A DNA stretch of 64,000 nt from Candidatus Chlorobium masyuteum (GTDB lineage: Bacteria; Bacteroidota; Chlorobiia; Chlorobiales; Chlorobiaceae), in the NCBI RefSeq assembly GCF_011601315.1, contig NZ_JAAORA010000002.1, positions 558,001-622,000 of the forward strand, in the 5' to 3' direction. Under the pieces are notes generated by a model that was not told the DNA's origin, searched no databases, and saw only the letters and a program-made list of their open reading frames with translations. Within the stretch, counting starts at the first letter, position 1. Every line of letters starts with the position of its first letter. Positions 44,316 to 54,058 of the stretch are shown here, in pieces. Position numbers and translations under genes: made by a program.

Positions 44316-44350
44316 CTACAAATTTGTAGGAAAACCAGAAAACCTACAAA
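44316..44350 (-). promoter_or_regulatory. Possible activator-binding region upstream of nifH
   Basis: A perfect 14-bp palindrome CTACAAATTTGTAG (44316-44329) overlaps a second dyad TGTAGG (44325-44330), 12 bases, CCTACA (44343-44348), giving three half-sites of the same sequence. It lies about 180-215 bp upstream of the predicted sigma-54 start site, a normal distance for an enhancer-binding protein such as NifA. It does not match the classical TGT-N10-ACA NifA site. The rest of the region to 44776 shows no gene or repeat that I can support. Confidence 0.55.
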
Positions 44351-44776
44351 GTCGTATGAAATATTGCGGAAAGTGTAGTTTTTCTGTGCTTACCGGAAAT
44401 AGCGGTGACTACGCTGTCCGGATTTTTCTGGAGACGGGAACATTTTTATCCCAACCGGCAATCAGAGCGTATTGATGAAAGAGGGGTTAAGCCGTGAGGC
44501 GGTTGCGGAGTCCTCATGCTTGATTTCTGATAAAAAATACAGAAATGTAGATTATTGCGTTTTGAGAGGATTCTGTATTGCGGTTGTGACGACATGATTT
44601 CAGCTTAGGGATTTGTGCCGGTACGTTTAACACGGCCCTGAACCCTGAGGAGTATGGGTGGATGGCGGGGAAAATATTTTTTTATAAAGAGGGGAGCGGA
44701 TTTTCTTTTCAAAGGCGTTATGATAGTACTGTGCTCTTTTTACGCGGCGGTTATGCAATTAAATTTATAGTTGCTC

Positions 44777-45115
44777 ATGAAATCATTTTTGCATCGTCAT
44801 CTCGATCCCGGCATGAAAGGAGTGAGAGGCGCAAAATTTGGGAGCAGTGATTCCGGTTCCATTTCGCATTCGCAAACTGCTGAACCCCTCAAGCCGGTCG
44901 GTTTCACCTCCTCACCTATGACCACATTCGGCCTCTTTGCGTTGGGGGCGCTTTCTGTTGGTGCACTTGCTGTCGGCGCACTGGCTATCGGCAGACTCGT
45001 TATCGGTAAAGCAAGAATTGCCCGACTTGACATTGGTACACTGCATGTTAAGAATTGTGCGTGCGGATGCCATCAGGGTGCTGATGGGTCGGAGAGCTCC
45101 TGCTGCGGGAAGTGA
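44777..45115 (+). CDS. Small glycine/alanine-rich protein with Cys-rich C-terminus
   Basis: From ATG 44777 this encodes 112 residues. A central segment repeats GAL(A/S)(V/I)G every five residues (LGALSVGALAVGALAIGRLVIGKARIARLDIG), which could form a beta-solenoid or a membrane helix. It is followed by VKNCACGCHQGADGSESSCCG, a seven-residue-spaced Cys/His tail that could hold a metal. Proteins with similar GALAIGRL repeats occur as small conserved hypotheticals in other bacteria. I do not know its function. It lies upstream of the aldo/keto reductase in the same direction. Confidence 0.6.
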   Translation: MKSFLHRHLDPGMKGVRGAKFGSSDSGSISHSQTAEPLKPVGFTSSPMTTFGLFALGALSVGALAVGALAIGRLVIGKARIARLDIGTLHVKNCACGCHQGADGSESSCCGK

Positions 45116-45156
45116 ATGGGGAATAGTTCAGATGTTAAAATTTAATACATGATGTT

Positions 45157-46116
45157 ATGCATAAAAGAGAGCTTGGCAATACGGATATGCGCATTACTCC
45201 CATCGGTTTCGGAAGCTGGGCTATAGGGGGCGGTGGCTGGGCTTATAGCTGGGGTGCGCAGGATGACGGCGATGCCGTGGAGGCAATTCAGCGTGCGGTT
45301 GAGCTGGGCGTCAACTGGATTGATACGGCTGCGGTTTACGGACTTGGACATTCGGAGGAGCTGGTTGCAAGGGCTGTCGCCGGTATGAAGCACAAGCCGT
45401 ATATTTTCACCAAATGCTCTCTTGTATGGAATGAGCAGCATCAGATCAGCAATAGTCTCAAGCCTGATTCAATACGGCGTGAGTGTGAAGCGAGCCTGAA
45501 GCGGTTGCAGGTTGACGCCATTGACCTTTACCAGCTCCACTGGCCGAATCCGGAGGCTGATATGGAAGCGGGTTGGCAGGAGATGGCCCGCCTAAAGGAG
45601 GAGGGTCTGGTTCGCCATATCGGTGTTTCCAACTTTTCAGTTGCTCAATTGCAGCGGGTTATGGCTCTTGCACCGGTAGCTTCAGTTCAGCCGCCATACT
45701 CAATGCTTCGACCCGCCGCTGAAGTTGAACTCCTTCCGTTTTGCCTGGAGCATAACATCGGAGTTATTGTCTATTCACCGATGCTTTCCGGTATGCTGAC
45801 CGGAGCCATGACCCGTGAACGCGCAGCACAATTTTCAGTGGATGACTGGCGTCGCCAGAACAAGGAGTTTCAGGAGCCTCGTCTATCGGCCAATCTCGAA
45901 CTGGTTCAACTGCTTCTGCGCATAGGTGCGCCCCATAAACTTTCGCCGGGAGAGGTGGCCATAGCGTGGACCCTGCGAAACCCGGCGGTTAGCGGAGCAA
46001 TAGTCGGAGGTCGCAATGCCTCCCAGGTTGAGGGGATAATCGGTGCGGGGGAGTTCAGGCTGAGTCAGCAGGAGATCGGCATTATTGATCAGCATATCGC
46101 CGGAATGCCAAAGTAA
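45157..46116 (+). CDS. Aldo/keto reductase
   Basis: This NAD(P)H-dependent aldo/keto reductase (319 residues) is a TIM barrel. The catalytic tetrad is visible: Asp and Tyr in WIDTAAVYGLG, Lys in IFTKCSL and His in YQLHWPNP. The C-terminal NADP-binding segment is AIVGGRNASQVEGI. Members reduce aldehydes and ketones, and the substrate cannot be predicted. It lies 41 nt after the small Gly/Ala-rich gene and converges on the histidine kinase gene. Confidence 0.93.
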   Translation: MHKRELGNTDMRITPIGFGSWAIGGGGWAYSWGAQDDGDAVEAIQRAVELGVNWIDTAAVYGLGHSEELVARAVAGMKHKPYIFTKCSLVWNEQHQISNSLKPDSIRRECEASLKRLQVDAIDLYQLHWPNPEADMEAGWQEMARLKEEGLVRHIGVSNFSVAQLQRVMALAPVASVQPPYSMLRPAAEVELLPFCLEHNIGVIVYSPMLSGMLTGAMTRERAAQFSVDDWRRQNKEFQEPRLSANLELVQLLLRIGAPHKLSPGEVAIAWTLRNPAVSGAIVGGRNASQVEGIIGAGEFRLSQQEIGIIDQHIAGMPK

Positions 46117-46133
46117 AGGGCTCATTTATCCAT

Positions 46134-48173
46134 CTATTCCGCGATACCCTGAGCACTCGGGATCCACTTCTCCAGCATGTCACGAAGGTTTTTGATGACA
46201 AAAGGCTTCGTGATAAAGTCATTCATACCCGCATTCTGACAGTTCAATTTGTCCTCCTGCGTTGCATTTGCGGTCATGGCAATAATCGGAATATCGGCAT
46301 TGATAACTCCTGTGCCGGTGTTTCTTATCTTTTTTGCAGCATCAATCCCTCCCATGAGAGGCATCTGCAGGTCCATGATCACCAGTGCATAGGGCTTTGT
46401 TTTCAGGGCATCAATTGCTTCTAAACCATTTGCTGCAATATCTGCATGAATGGCGAGCTTGCTGAGCATTGCAATGGCAACCTGCTGGTTGATGATATTG
46501 TCTTCAACCAGCAGAATACGGGTGTTTGCTGTCGAAGTGTTCAGGTTTGGCAAAACAGGTGTGGAGTGTTGTGTTTTGCGGGATTCACTCTCCTGAATTT
46601 TATTGCTTTCGACTGGTTTCAGAAAAGAGATAACAAACCAGAACTCGGAGCCTTCATTTTTCCGGCTGTTGAGATTCAGCTTGCCGCCCATAAACTCGAC
46701 AAGTTGAGTGGAAATGGCCAGGCCGAGTCCCGCTCCACCCGCTTTTCTTGTTGCCGAAGAGTCCAATTGGGTAAACCGCTGGAACACCAGCTCTTTTTTC
46801 TCATCAGGGATTCCGATTCCTGTGTCCTTGACCGATATGCGGAGCGTGATTTCACCGGGAGTTTCGGATTCGGTTGCAATCCGGACATCAATCCCCCCTT
46901 TGTAGGTGAACTTGATGGCATTCTGTATCAGATTGATGAGCGCCTGCTTCAAATAGATCGGGTAACCGATCAGATCGCCTGCAACTGATTCGGGAATGAT
47001 AAAGCTCAACTGCAGGCCGGCTTTTTCTGCGTTGCCAGTCAAAATGGAGGAGAGTTCAGTAAAAAGGGCACGAAGATTGAACGGCGATTTTACCTTGTCA
47101 AGCTGTCCCGATTCGATTTTGGTGAAATCGAGAATATCATTGATCAATTGATGGAGCTGTTTTGTACTGGCCTGTATGGTGTCCGTATAGTGCCGCTGGG
47201 TTGAGTTGAGCGGGGTATCGAGCAGCAGCTCTGTCATTCCGACTACTGCGTGCAGTGGCGTTCTGATTTCATGTGACATATTGGCCAGGAACTCACTTTT
47301 TGCCCGGTTTGCAATTTCAGCTTCTACTCTGGATTTTTTCAGGCTTTCAATCAGAATGCGCTGGATCTGTTCCTTGTCTTCCAGACTTTTTTTCTTTTCT
47401 GAAAGTTTTTTATTCAGTATGCGGGCATTTTCAAGGGATTCATTGATTTTCTCTTTCTGTTCCTTTTCCGTCTTTTTTAGTTCCCTGAGATCATTGTTCA
47501 GCAGGGAGATAATGGTATAAAGTTCATGAAGAGGATGGTCCGGAGAGACGATATTCTGTTTTTCATCAACAGTATAGAACTCGTCAAAGAGGATATGACC
47601 GCACATGGCTGCAAAGTGCTCAATATCCTCTGTTGTAATACGTACCTGATGTGGTTTTTCTGAACGGCTCTTCTCCCTTCGGGCGTTTATCAGCGTAAAG
47701 GCATCCGCAAGTGTCGGCACAAAAATGAACTGCTGTTTTACGTAGGATGCAAAAAGGCGCAGCATTGTTTTAAGAAGAAGGGAAGCCCCGCAGATATAGG
47801 TGATAACCGGTTTGCAATGATATTCACTGTTTAAGCGGTTCAGCTCATTGGCATAGATCATTCTTGTGCTGATCGGCGCTCGTAAAACGGCTGAGTAATC
47901 GGCAATTCTGATATAGTCACTGTTGGTGATCACGCCGCTTTTAAACAGGTTTTCAAGCACGGCAAGTGCTTTTTTGGCACTTTCAGGCTGAATATCTCCA
48001 CCAAGCAGCGTGAGAAAGAGTTGACCGGGGATGACCCCGTTTTTGTAGAACACACCCGTTTGATTCTCCTCAAATTGCCATTCGGGTCTGAAATCAACCA
48101 TCTCAAGGGTGAGTTGATTGCCGGATGTGCTGTTTTTCGGATTGGGGTTCATGGTCTCTTTATTACGTTCCAA
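46134..48173 (-). CDS. Hybrid sensor histidine kinase with C-terminal receiver
   Basis: This 679-residue signalling protein has no signal peptide or transmembrane helix, so it is probably soluble. Residues ~1-215 form an input domain of unknown type. A coiled coil (about 225-300, rich in Lys/Glu) follows, then a HisKA domain with phospho-His in MSHEIRTPLHAVVGM, and a HATPase domain (NLIQNAIKFT, DTGIGIPDE, GAGLGLAIS). The receiver begins with LLVEDNIINQQVA and has its Asp in LVIMDLQMPLMGG. There is no output domain, so it likely signals through a phosphorelay. Its start may be 48173 or the ATG at 48152. No partner regulator is adjacent. Confidence 0.93.
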   Translation of the reverse strand: MERNKETMNPNPKNSTSGNQLTLEMVDFRPEWQFEENQTGVFYKNGVIPGQLFLTLLGGDIQPESAKKALAVLENLFKSGVITNSDYIRIADYSAVLRAPISTRMIYANELNRLNSEYHCKPVITYICGASLLLKTMLRLFASYVKQQFIFVPTLADAFTLINARREKSRSEKPHQVRITTEDIEHFAAMCGHILFDEFYTVDEKQNIVSPDHPLHELYTIISLLNNDLRELKKTEKEQKEKINESLENARILNKKLSEKKKSLEDKEQIQRILIESLKKSRVEAEIANRAKSEFLANMSHEIRTPLHAVVGMTELLLDTPLNSTQRHYTDTIQASTKQLHQLINDILDFTKIESGQLDKVKSPFNLRALFTELSSILTGNAEKAGLQLSFIIPESVAGDLIGYPIYLKQALINLIQNAIKFTYKGGIDVRIATESETPGEITLRISVKDTGIGIPDEKKELVFQRFTQLDSSATRKAGGAGLGLAISTQLVEFMGGKLNLNSRKNEGSEFWFVISFLKPVESNKIQESESRKTQHSTPVLPNLNTSTANTRILLVEDNIINQQVAIAMLSKLAIHADIAANGLEAIDALKTKPYALVIMDLQMPLMGGIDAAKKIRNTGTGVINADIPIIAMTANATQEDKLNCQNAGMNDFITKPFVIKNLRDMLEKWIPSAQGIAE

Positions 48174-48508
48174 AACCTTTTCAATACTGCTTGTGCTGAT
48201 GCAGCACTCTGCAAACCGCTCTTATGGCGGGGCGGAAGCTTCATGGTTTCTGCTATTGAGAATATAGCGGGTGGTCGGTGAAATTCCCTACACATCACCG
48301 GATTCCAAACCGGTTCTGCCGGAACTGCTCTTGACTCCGTTGCTGTCTGCCGACAAGCCGCTTCGATAGAATAGAGACGGGGTTGCCCTGTCGTTGGTGA
48401 TCGTTGTACACTACCTGTGAAATTTATAGCACAAAGAGCAATTATGCAATACATTCAACGATACCAACTCGGTCAGGAGGTATTTCAGGAGGATATGAGG
48501 AGGATGCG
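48174..48508. other. Intergenic region between nifA and the histidine kinase gene
   Basis: This stretch of 335 nt must hold the kinase promoter and the end of the nifV-nifA transcript. Just inside the nifA end is a short CCGGAA-T-TTCCGG palindrome (48514-48526). I see no RNA gene or strong terminator. Confidence 0.5.
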
Positions 48509-50140
48509 CTATATCCGGAATTTCCGGTAGTCGATTTCGAATTTTTTTATACGCAGCCCCATAATCCGGTCTGAAAGCCCGAGTTGCATGGCCGCACGTG
48601 ACATATTTCCCTTGGTACGTTTGAGCGCCTCCATGATCATCTCTTTTTCAATCGCGTCAAGCTTCTGCTGGAGGGAGCCTGTATAGGGTGTTCCGCTGGA
48701 TTCGGCAGTCTGGAGCGTCGGGGGAAGATGGTAGCCATGAATGACATTGTCTTCGCTCAGGATCACTGCCCGTTCAATGCAGTTTTCAAGTTCGCGGACA
48801 TTGCCCGGCCAGTGATAGCGCATGAGCATGTCGATCGATGTTGTCGAAATTCTCCTTACCCCTTTATGGTTGGCCGTATTGTATTTTTCGACAAAATAAT
48901 CGGCAAGCAGCAGAATATCGGTTTTGCGCTCCCTGAGCGGGGGAACGGTAATCGGGAAGATATTCAGCCGGTAGTAGAGATCTTCGCGAAAGAGCCCCTT
49001 GCGGATCAGCTCTTCAAGATTGCGGTTGGTTGCGGCTATCACCCGGACATCAACCTTGATGGTTTTTGATCCGCCTACCCGCTCAAACTCCTTCTCCTGT
49101 ATGATTCGCAAAAGTTTTGCCTGAATCGGAAGGCTCAGCTCTCCAACCTCATCAAGAAAGATTGTTCCGGTATGTGCGAGCTCAAACCTGCCGTGACGGG
49201 TAGCCGATGCGCCGGTGAACGCGCCTTTCTCATGTCCGAAAAGCTCGCTTTCAACAATGCTCTCCGGCAGAGCGGCACAGTTGAATTTGATAAACGGTTT
49301 ATCCGACCGGCGGCTCTTGAAGTGAATGGCACTTGCTACAAGCTCTTTACCAACACCGCTCTCTCCAAGCACAATGGTTGTTGCGTTGGTTTTTGCAATT
49401 TTCTCGATCATTTTGAAAAGCGCGATGATCGGTTTGGTGTTGCCGATGATATTTGCCGGACGTTCGGCTTCTGATATACTCTCCTCCTCATGCTCCTCCT
49501 TTTGGTGTTTCAGGAGCGGAAGCTTTCCGTTGCCGGTGACTATTGCTGTGGTTTTTGAACTCTCTTCATGAGCAAGCTGCTTCAGCCGGACCGCCTGCGA
49601 GATCATGGATGCAATAATGGAGAGCTGGTCAACATAGTGCTGCAGCATATCCATGCGTTCTTCGCCGGCTTTTGATTTTTTTGATTTTTCTCGTGACGGT
49701 TCCTGTTCAATCTGTCGATCCGCGCTCAGGGTCCCTATGATTTCAGTGCCCGTTTTTATCGGAATACAGATAAAGCAGAGGCTCTCTTTTTTTGCTTTTG
49801 TCCGGGAGCGGGTACGGTCAAGAAAGAGCGGCTCATTATTGATACTTGGTACAATGACGGTTTTGCCGGTTTTGACAACCTGTCCGATGATACCTTCACC
49901 AATGCGGTAGCGGCCTCGCTCTTTCTCTTCTGTTGTCAGTCCGAATGATTCATTAATCACAATTTCACCCGTATCGCGGTTAAGAATGGTAATCATCCCG
50001 CGGAGCATATCCATGTGCTCGGACATGATGAAGAGAACAAGCCGCAGTACCTTGTTGATGTCATTCTCATTGGTGATGGTTCTGCTCACTTCGGCAAGCA
50101 GGCTGATACTGCCGTGATCCTGTTCCTGGGCTATAAGCAT
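48509..50140 (-). CDS. nifA: Sigma-54-dependent nif activator NifA
   Basis: NifA activates RpoN promoters of nif genes. The 543-residue protein has an N-terminal GAF domain (about 15-180: SLLAEVSRTITNENDINKVL ... GEGIIGQVV), an AAA+ domain with Walker A GESGVGKEL, the sigma-54 contact loop GAFTGA, Walker B IFLDEVGEL, and the sensor II region GNVRELENCIERAVIL. A Fis-type helix-turn-helix ends the protein (KRTKGNMSRAAMQLGLSDRIMGLRIKKF). GAF-linked segments of Lys/Glu-rich sequence (about 145-215) connect the domains. It follows nifV by 20 nt, and the sigma-54 promoter of the nifH operon lies 4 kb away. Confidence 0.93.
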   Translation of the reverse strand: MLIAQEQDHGSISLLAEVSRTITNENDINKVLRLVLFIMSEHMDMLRGMITILNRDTGEIVINESFGLTTEEKERGRYRIGEGIIGQVVKTGKTVIVPSINNEPLFLDRTRSRTKAKKESLCFICIPIKTGTEIIGTLSADRQIEQEPSREKSKKSKAGEERMDMLQHYVDQLSIIASMISQAVRLKQLAHEESSKTTAIVTGNGKLPLLKHQKEEHEEESISEAERPANIIGNTKPIIALFKMIEKIAKTNATTIVLGESGVGKELVASAIHFKSRRSDKPFIKFNCAALPESIVESELFGHEKGAFTGASATRHGRFELAHTGTIFLDEVGELSLPIQAKLLRIIQEKEFERVGGSKTIKVDVRVIAATNRNLEELIRKGLFREDLYYRLNIFPITVPPLRERKTDILLLADYFVEKYNTANHKGVRRISTTSIDMLMRYHWPGNVRELENCIERAVILSEDNVIHGYHLPPTLQTAESSGTPYTGSLQQKLDAIEKEMIMEALKRTKGNMSRAAMQLGLSDRIMGLRIKKFEIDYRKFRI

Positions 50141-50160
50141 AGTCTCTCTGGTCTGAAATA

Positions 50161-51318
50161 TTACTGTTTTACCGCTAACGTGCTGTAAATCCTCTCAAGC
50201 TCATGTGCTTTCAGAGCTCTTTTCTTTTCATTTGCGGTGGTCCGGACAATCGGAAGCAGATGATTGGCTTCGTTTCTTGTTATCACGAGCCCCTTACCTG
50301 AAAAATAGTGCTGCAGGGCAGCGCTTCCCGAGTGTTTTCCGATCACCAGCTCGTGATGTTCCCTGCCAACCTGATCCGGGAGAAAGGGCTGGTAGGAGAG
50401 TGGATGCTTCAGAAGAGCAGCGCAGTGAATGCCCGATTCATGCTGAAACGCGGACTTTCCGACAACCGGTTTCTGATCCTGAATCACTCTTCCTGATGCT
50501 TTGCTGACGGTTGCGCAGAGTCGCGAAAGCTTCGTCATATCAATACGGGTATCATACTTTCCGGAGAGTTCAAGCGCTACGCTCAGCTCTTCAAGTGCAG
50601 CATTTCCCGCCCGCTCCCCGAGTCCGGTGACCGAGACACTGACGGCACTGCATCCGGCTTCAAGAGCGGTAAATGCATTGGCTGTAGCCATTCCGAGATC
50701 ATTGTGTGCATGAAATTCAAGTGCCGCCGGACTGGCTGATTTCAGGAGTCCGACAAGCGTCATAACCGATACCGGATTGGCAATGCCGACCGTATCGGCA
50801 ATCCGTATCCGGTCTGCGCCGCATGCATCGGCATCGAGAATAAACTGTTTCAGCAGTTCAGGCTCCGCCCTTGTTGCATCCTGGGCGCCCACAGTGACAT
50901 AGGTGAAATATTTTTTTGCTTTCGGGACGAGTTCATGTAACTGCTGCTGTACCCATGCATAATCCTTTTCCATGAGCTGGAGGTAGAGCGCTGATACAGG
51001 AAAACTGATATGTACACCTTCAGTGCCGCAACGGCATGCATCCTCTATATCCTGCCATTTTGCCCTTGCCCAGGATGAAAGACGAAGCGGAAGCTGCCGG
51101 GAGACTATCTTTCTGATGCTTTGGCGCTCCTCTTCACTGATGGCAGGGTACCCCACCTCAAGTTCGTTGACTCCGGTATCAGCCAGCTCCAGGGCGATTT
51201 CCATTTTTTCCGCACTGCTGAATACTACTCCCGGAGCCTGTTCACCATCCCTCAGGGTTGTATCGATAATCCAGGGCCTGATGCCGGATTTTGATGGTAT
51301 GGAGCCGGATGTATGCAT
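50161..51318 (-). CDS. nifV: Homocitrate synthase NifV
   Basis: NifV condenses acetyl-CoA with 2-oxoglutarate to make homocitrate, the organic ligand of FeMo-co. The 385-residue TIM-barrel enzyme has IIDTTLRDGEQAPGVVFS (16-33), the metal-binding EFHAHNDLGMATANA, and GLGERAGNAALEELSVAL. It could also be an isopropylmalate-synthase relative, but the association with nifA (20-nt gap) makes NifV the better call. It heads the nifV-nifA pair. Confidence 0.93.
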   Translation of the reverse strand: MHTSGSIPSKSGIRPWIIDTTLRDGEQAPGVVFSSAEKMEIALELADTGVNELEVGYPAISEEERQSIRKIVSRQLPLRLSSWARAKWQDIEDACRCGTEGVHISFPVSALYLQLMEKDYAWVQQQLHELVPKAKKYFTYVTVGAQDATRAEPELLKQFILDADACGADRIRIADTVGIANPVSVMTLVGLLKSASPAALEFHAHNDLGMATANAFTALEAGCSAVSVSVTGLGERAGNAALEELSVALELSGKYDTRIDMTKLSRLCATVSKASGRVIQDQKPVVGKSAFQHESGIHCAALLKHPLSYQPFLPDQVGREHHELVIGKHSGSAALQHYFSGKGLVITRNEANHLLPIVRTTANEKKRALKAHELERIYSTLAVKQ

Positions 51319-51376
51319 AAGAGTCCTTTATTCTGTCAGCAGGTCACTTCGGAAAAAGTAAAGTACGGTAATTGTG

Positions 51377-51412
51377 TTTATTTAGGCAATCTACCTTTTT
51401 ACACTAAATAAA
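51377..51412 (-). promoter_or_regulatory. Inverted repeat in the nifV promoter region
   Basis: TTTATTTAG (51377-51385) and CTAAATAAA (51404-51412) form a perfect 9-bp inverted repeat with an 18-base spacer, 58-94 bp upstream of the nifV start. Its position suggests an operator for nifV-nifA. No sigma-54 consensus is seen here, so nifV-nifA probably uses a different sigma factor from nifH. The rest of 51319-51625 shows nothing else. Confidence 0.5.
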
Positions 51413-51625
51413 TCAGGTCTATAAGGTAAAATATAGTAATAAATCAGACAATAATGTTGATTTGTGTGTTTATTTTTGCCAAATAGCCTTTTCCGGGGGA
51501 TTATTTCAGGTTCGGGGAGTGATTTGAAGAGCAGGGAGCGGATTGAGATACATGCCCGGTATGAGTCATACAATCCGGGAATTGAGCGTGCAGATTGTAT
51601 GACCTTTCAGTCCGGGCGATGTCTG

Positions 51626-52342
51626 TTATTCGGCGAGTTTTGGCAGGAAGGAGAGATCGACGCAGTATCGCTTCGGGTTGCTCCGGTCGATGAACACCCG
51701 TATCCGCCTGTTCTGGATGTACTGCGTCGGATCGTACCAGAGGTTGTCGCTTTTGAAAACATGGATCTCTGATGTTGCGGGATTCTTCCACTGCGTTATG
51801 ACCTGAAACGGGCAGTTCCCGTTGACTGAAACGGCGGTATTCATTACAACCGACTGAAACTCTGTCTCAACAGAGGTGCCTTGCTCTCTGAGGGAGTCGT
51901 TTTTCTTTCCTTTGAGCATGGGGACGAGGAAGATACCTGCGCCAATGATGAAGAACACCCCTCCCAACCCGCCGAGAATTATGGAGCCTGCCCAGAGTGA
52001 AAAGAAATCATTGATTTGAGCTTTTTGAGGGTCATCAGGCAGGTAGAGCAGCTCGACCTTTTCGCCTTCCGAGTAGGCAGGAGGATTGCTGCCTGTTGAT
52101 GAGATGAACACCTGCGGTGAACCATTTCCATCAGTAAAACGAATGACAGGCCGGTATATTTTTGAATTATGTGAAATGTTTGAACTGCCGGACCAGGATT
52201 CGATGAGGTGCACAACACTACCCTCTGTTGTTACGGCTTTTGAGAGGAATGTGCGGGTATTGTCACTGATCCAGAAGGTGCCCAGGAGCATGGCAATGCC
52301 AAAAGTCGTGAAGAGATATTTGATGATTGTAAGAACTTTCAT
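51626..52342 (-). CDS. DUF3592 domain membrane protein
   Basis: This 238-residue inner-membrane protein has an N-terminal helix (about 5-25), an extracytoplasmic beta-rich domain of DUF3592 type (YRPVIRFTDGNGSPQVFISSTGSNPPAYSEGEKVELLYLPDDPQKAQI, about 62-110), a second helix (about 115-141), and a C-terminal second small beta domain with CPFQVITQW. DUF3592 proteins have no known enzyme activity. It is a single gene, divergent from corA, in the region between nifV and corA. Confidence 0.8.
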   Translation of the reverse strand: MKVLTIIKYLFTTFGIAMLLGTFWISDNTRTFLSKAVTTEGSVVHLIESWSGSSNISHNSKIYRPVIRFTDGNGSPQVFISSTGSNPPAYSEGEKVELLYLPDDPQKAQINDFFSLWAGSIILGGLGGVFFIIGAGIFLVPMLKGKKNDSLREQGTSVETEFQSVVMNTAVSVNGNCPFQVITQWKNPATSEIHVFKSDNLWYDPTQYIQNRRIRVFIDRSNPKRYCVDLSFLPKLAE

Positions 52343-52527
52343 GGTTTTCTCCGGGTGTGTTGACTTAATGCAAAATCGTCAGGTCTGAAAGCAGGTCATT
52401 TCAGTTTTATCGTAAATCTGACTGTACGGCATGTATATTTCCATAAATGATATCGTACGGTGTTACTCTTCTGCCTCCGGCAAAGCCGGACCAATGTCGG
52501 CAGTCTCGCTATGGAAACCGGTGTATT

Positions 52528-53652
52528 ATGAAAGGTAAAAAAAGTTTGCGTAAAGTCCGGGCAGCTCACCCGACCGTGAAGCCGATAAAAAAGGTGATGC
52601 GGAACATTTCAAAAACCATAGGGCAGCCTGCCGGTACACTCCAGCACATCGGAGAGCAGAAAACCGATTTCCCGGCCATAACGGTTTTTGGTTACGATTC
52701 AGATCACGAATTTCACATGCCGCTCAAGAGCATTGCGGAATGTGCAGAATTAAAGGATAAGCAGAAGGTTCTCTGGGTGAATATTGATGGTCTGCATGAT
52801 GTGTCGGTCATTGAAGCGCTTGGCAAGCTTTTCGATATCCATCCGCTTACCCTCGAAGATATTCTGCATACCGAGCAGCGCTCCAAAATAGAGGACTTTG
52901 AACACTACCTTTTTCTTGTGTTCAGAGCACTTGATTATGATGCTCAAACAGGCGAGATCACTGAAGAGCAGATGAGTCTGGTGATCGGCAGTAATTTTGT
53001 TCTGACGTTCCAGGAAAAACCGGGAGACATGTTTGACGCTCTCAGGGCAAGGATAACAAGCACCGGGACATCAATCAGAAAGCGGGGAGCGGACTACCTT
53101 GCCTATGCTCTGATTGATGCTATCGTCGACAGTTATTTTGTGATACTTGAGCAGCTTGAAAGCCGGATTGAACTTCTCGACCAGGAGCTGTTTGAAACCT
53201 CAGGGCGTGATACGTTTGAGTCTATCTATCTACTGAAGAAGGAGCTTATTCTTTTAAGAAAATCGGTAAGACCGATGAGGGAGATCATCAACAGTATCAG
53301 CAGGGAGCACTATACGGTCATTGATGATGAAGCTACCTGGCCTTTTTTCAGGGATGTCTACGACAATGTCATTTTTATCAATGAAACCATTGAAACCTAT
53401 CGTGATATCGTTATCGGCATGTACGATACATGGCTTGCCATTGTCAATAACCGGATGAACGAAATCATGAAGGTGTTGACCACCATCGCTACGGTATTTA
53501 TGCCGCTCTCTTTTATTGCCGGAGTCTACGGAATGAATTTTCGTTCGATGCCGGGACTCGAATGGCAGTGGGGATTCTTTGTCCTGCTTGGATTCATGGG
53601 GATGATTGTTGCCGGAATGATGGTTTACTTTCGGACAAGAAAGTGGTTTTAG
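52528..53652 (+). CDS. corA: CorA-family magnesium/cobalt transporter
   Basis: CorA is a pentameric inner-membrane channel for Mg2+ (and Co2+). From ATG 52528 it has 374 residues; the frame is open upstream to 52447 but the earlier residues are not conserved. The large N-terminal cytoplasmic domain includes HPLTLEDILHTEQRSKIEDF. The two C-terminal helices include the selectivity signature YGMNF (about 336-340) before GLEWQWGFFVLLGFM. The N-terminal ~40 residues are very basic (KKSLRKVRAAHPTVKPIKK), unusual for CorA. It is a single gene. Confidence 0.93.
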   Translation: MKGKKSLRKVRAAHPTVKPIKKVMRNISKTIGQPAGTLQHIGEQKTDFPAITVFGYDSDHEFHMPLKSIAECAELKDKQKVLWVNIDGLHDVSVIEALGKLFDIHPLTLEDILHTEQRSKIEDFEHYLFLVFRALDYDAQTGEITEEQMSLVIGSNFVLTFQEKPGDMFDALRARITSTGTSIRKRGADYLAYALIDAIVDSYFVILEQLESRIELLDQELFETSGRDTFESIYLLKKELILLRKSVRPMREIINSISREHYTVIDDEATWPFFRDVYDNVIFINETIETYRDIVIGMYDTWLAIVNNRMNEIMKVLTTIATVFMPLSFIAGVYGMNFRSMPGLEWQWGFFVLLGFMGMIVAGMMVYFRTRKWF

Positions 53653-54058
53653 GGTGCCTTTGAACGTAATAAGGCGAGCTGCCCCGATGGTAATAATCGA
53701 TAATAAAAAGCTATTCGGAGCGGTAATACGGAAAATCACCGGGAGGAAAGGGTGTTTTATCGTCTCTTATTCATTATGTTAAAAAACTGAAGTTTAAGTC
53801 TGTAACCTGCATATGGCCTGAACTCTTTTGAAACAGGGATTTCATGTTTGTTGCAGGTACATCATTCTCCTCAGGGAGCCGGGTTTTTCCCCGGCAGATT
53901 GCTGCATCCGGATTTCAACTCTTCACACCCTCAAAGTGCTGATTTTTTGCTGAAGTTCCTGATGTTATTAACTTTCAGGAACATGATGAGCTTTTGACTG
54001 AGCGGAGCCGGAACCATCCGAAACAGGCATGGCTTTCGGAGAATGCTAACATAAACGA
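53653..54058. other. Intergenic region between corA and RNase R
   Basis: In 406 nt without a gene, the only structure noted is a GCCGGG-T5-CCCCGGC hairpin (about 53877-53894) without a T-tract. It probably holds the RNase R promoter; no repeat or RNA gene is recognised. Confidence 0.5.
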
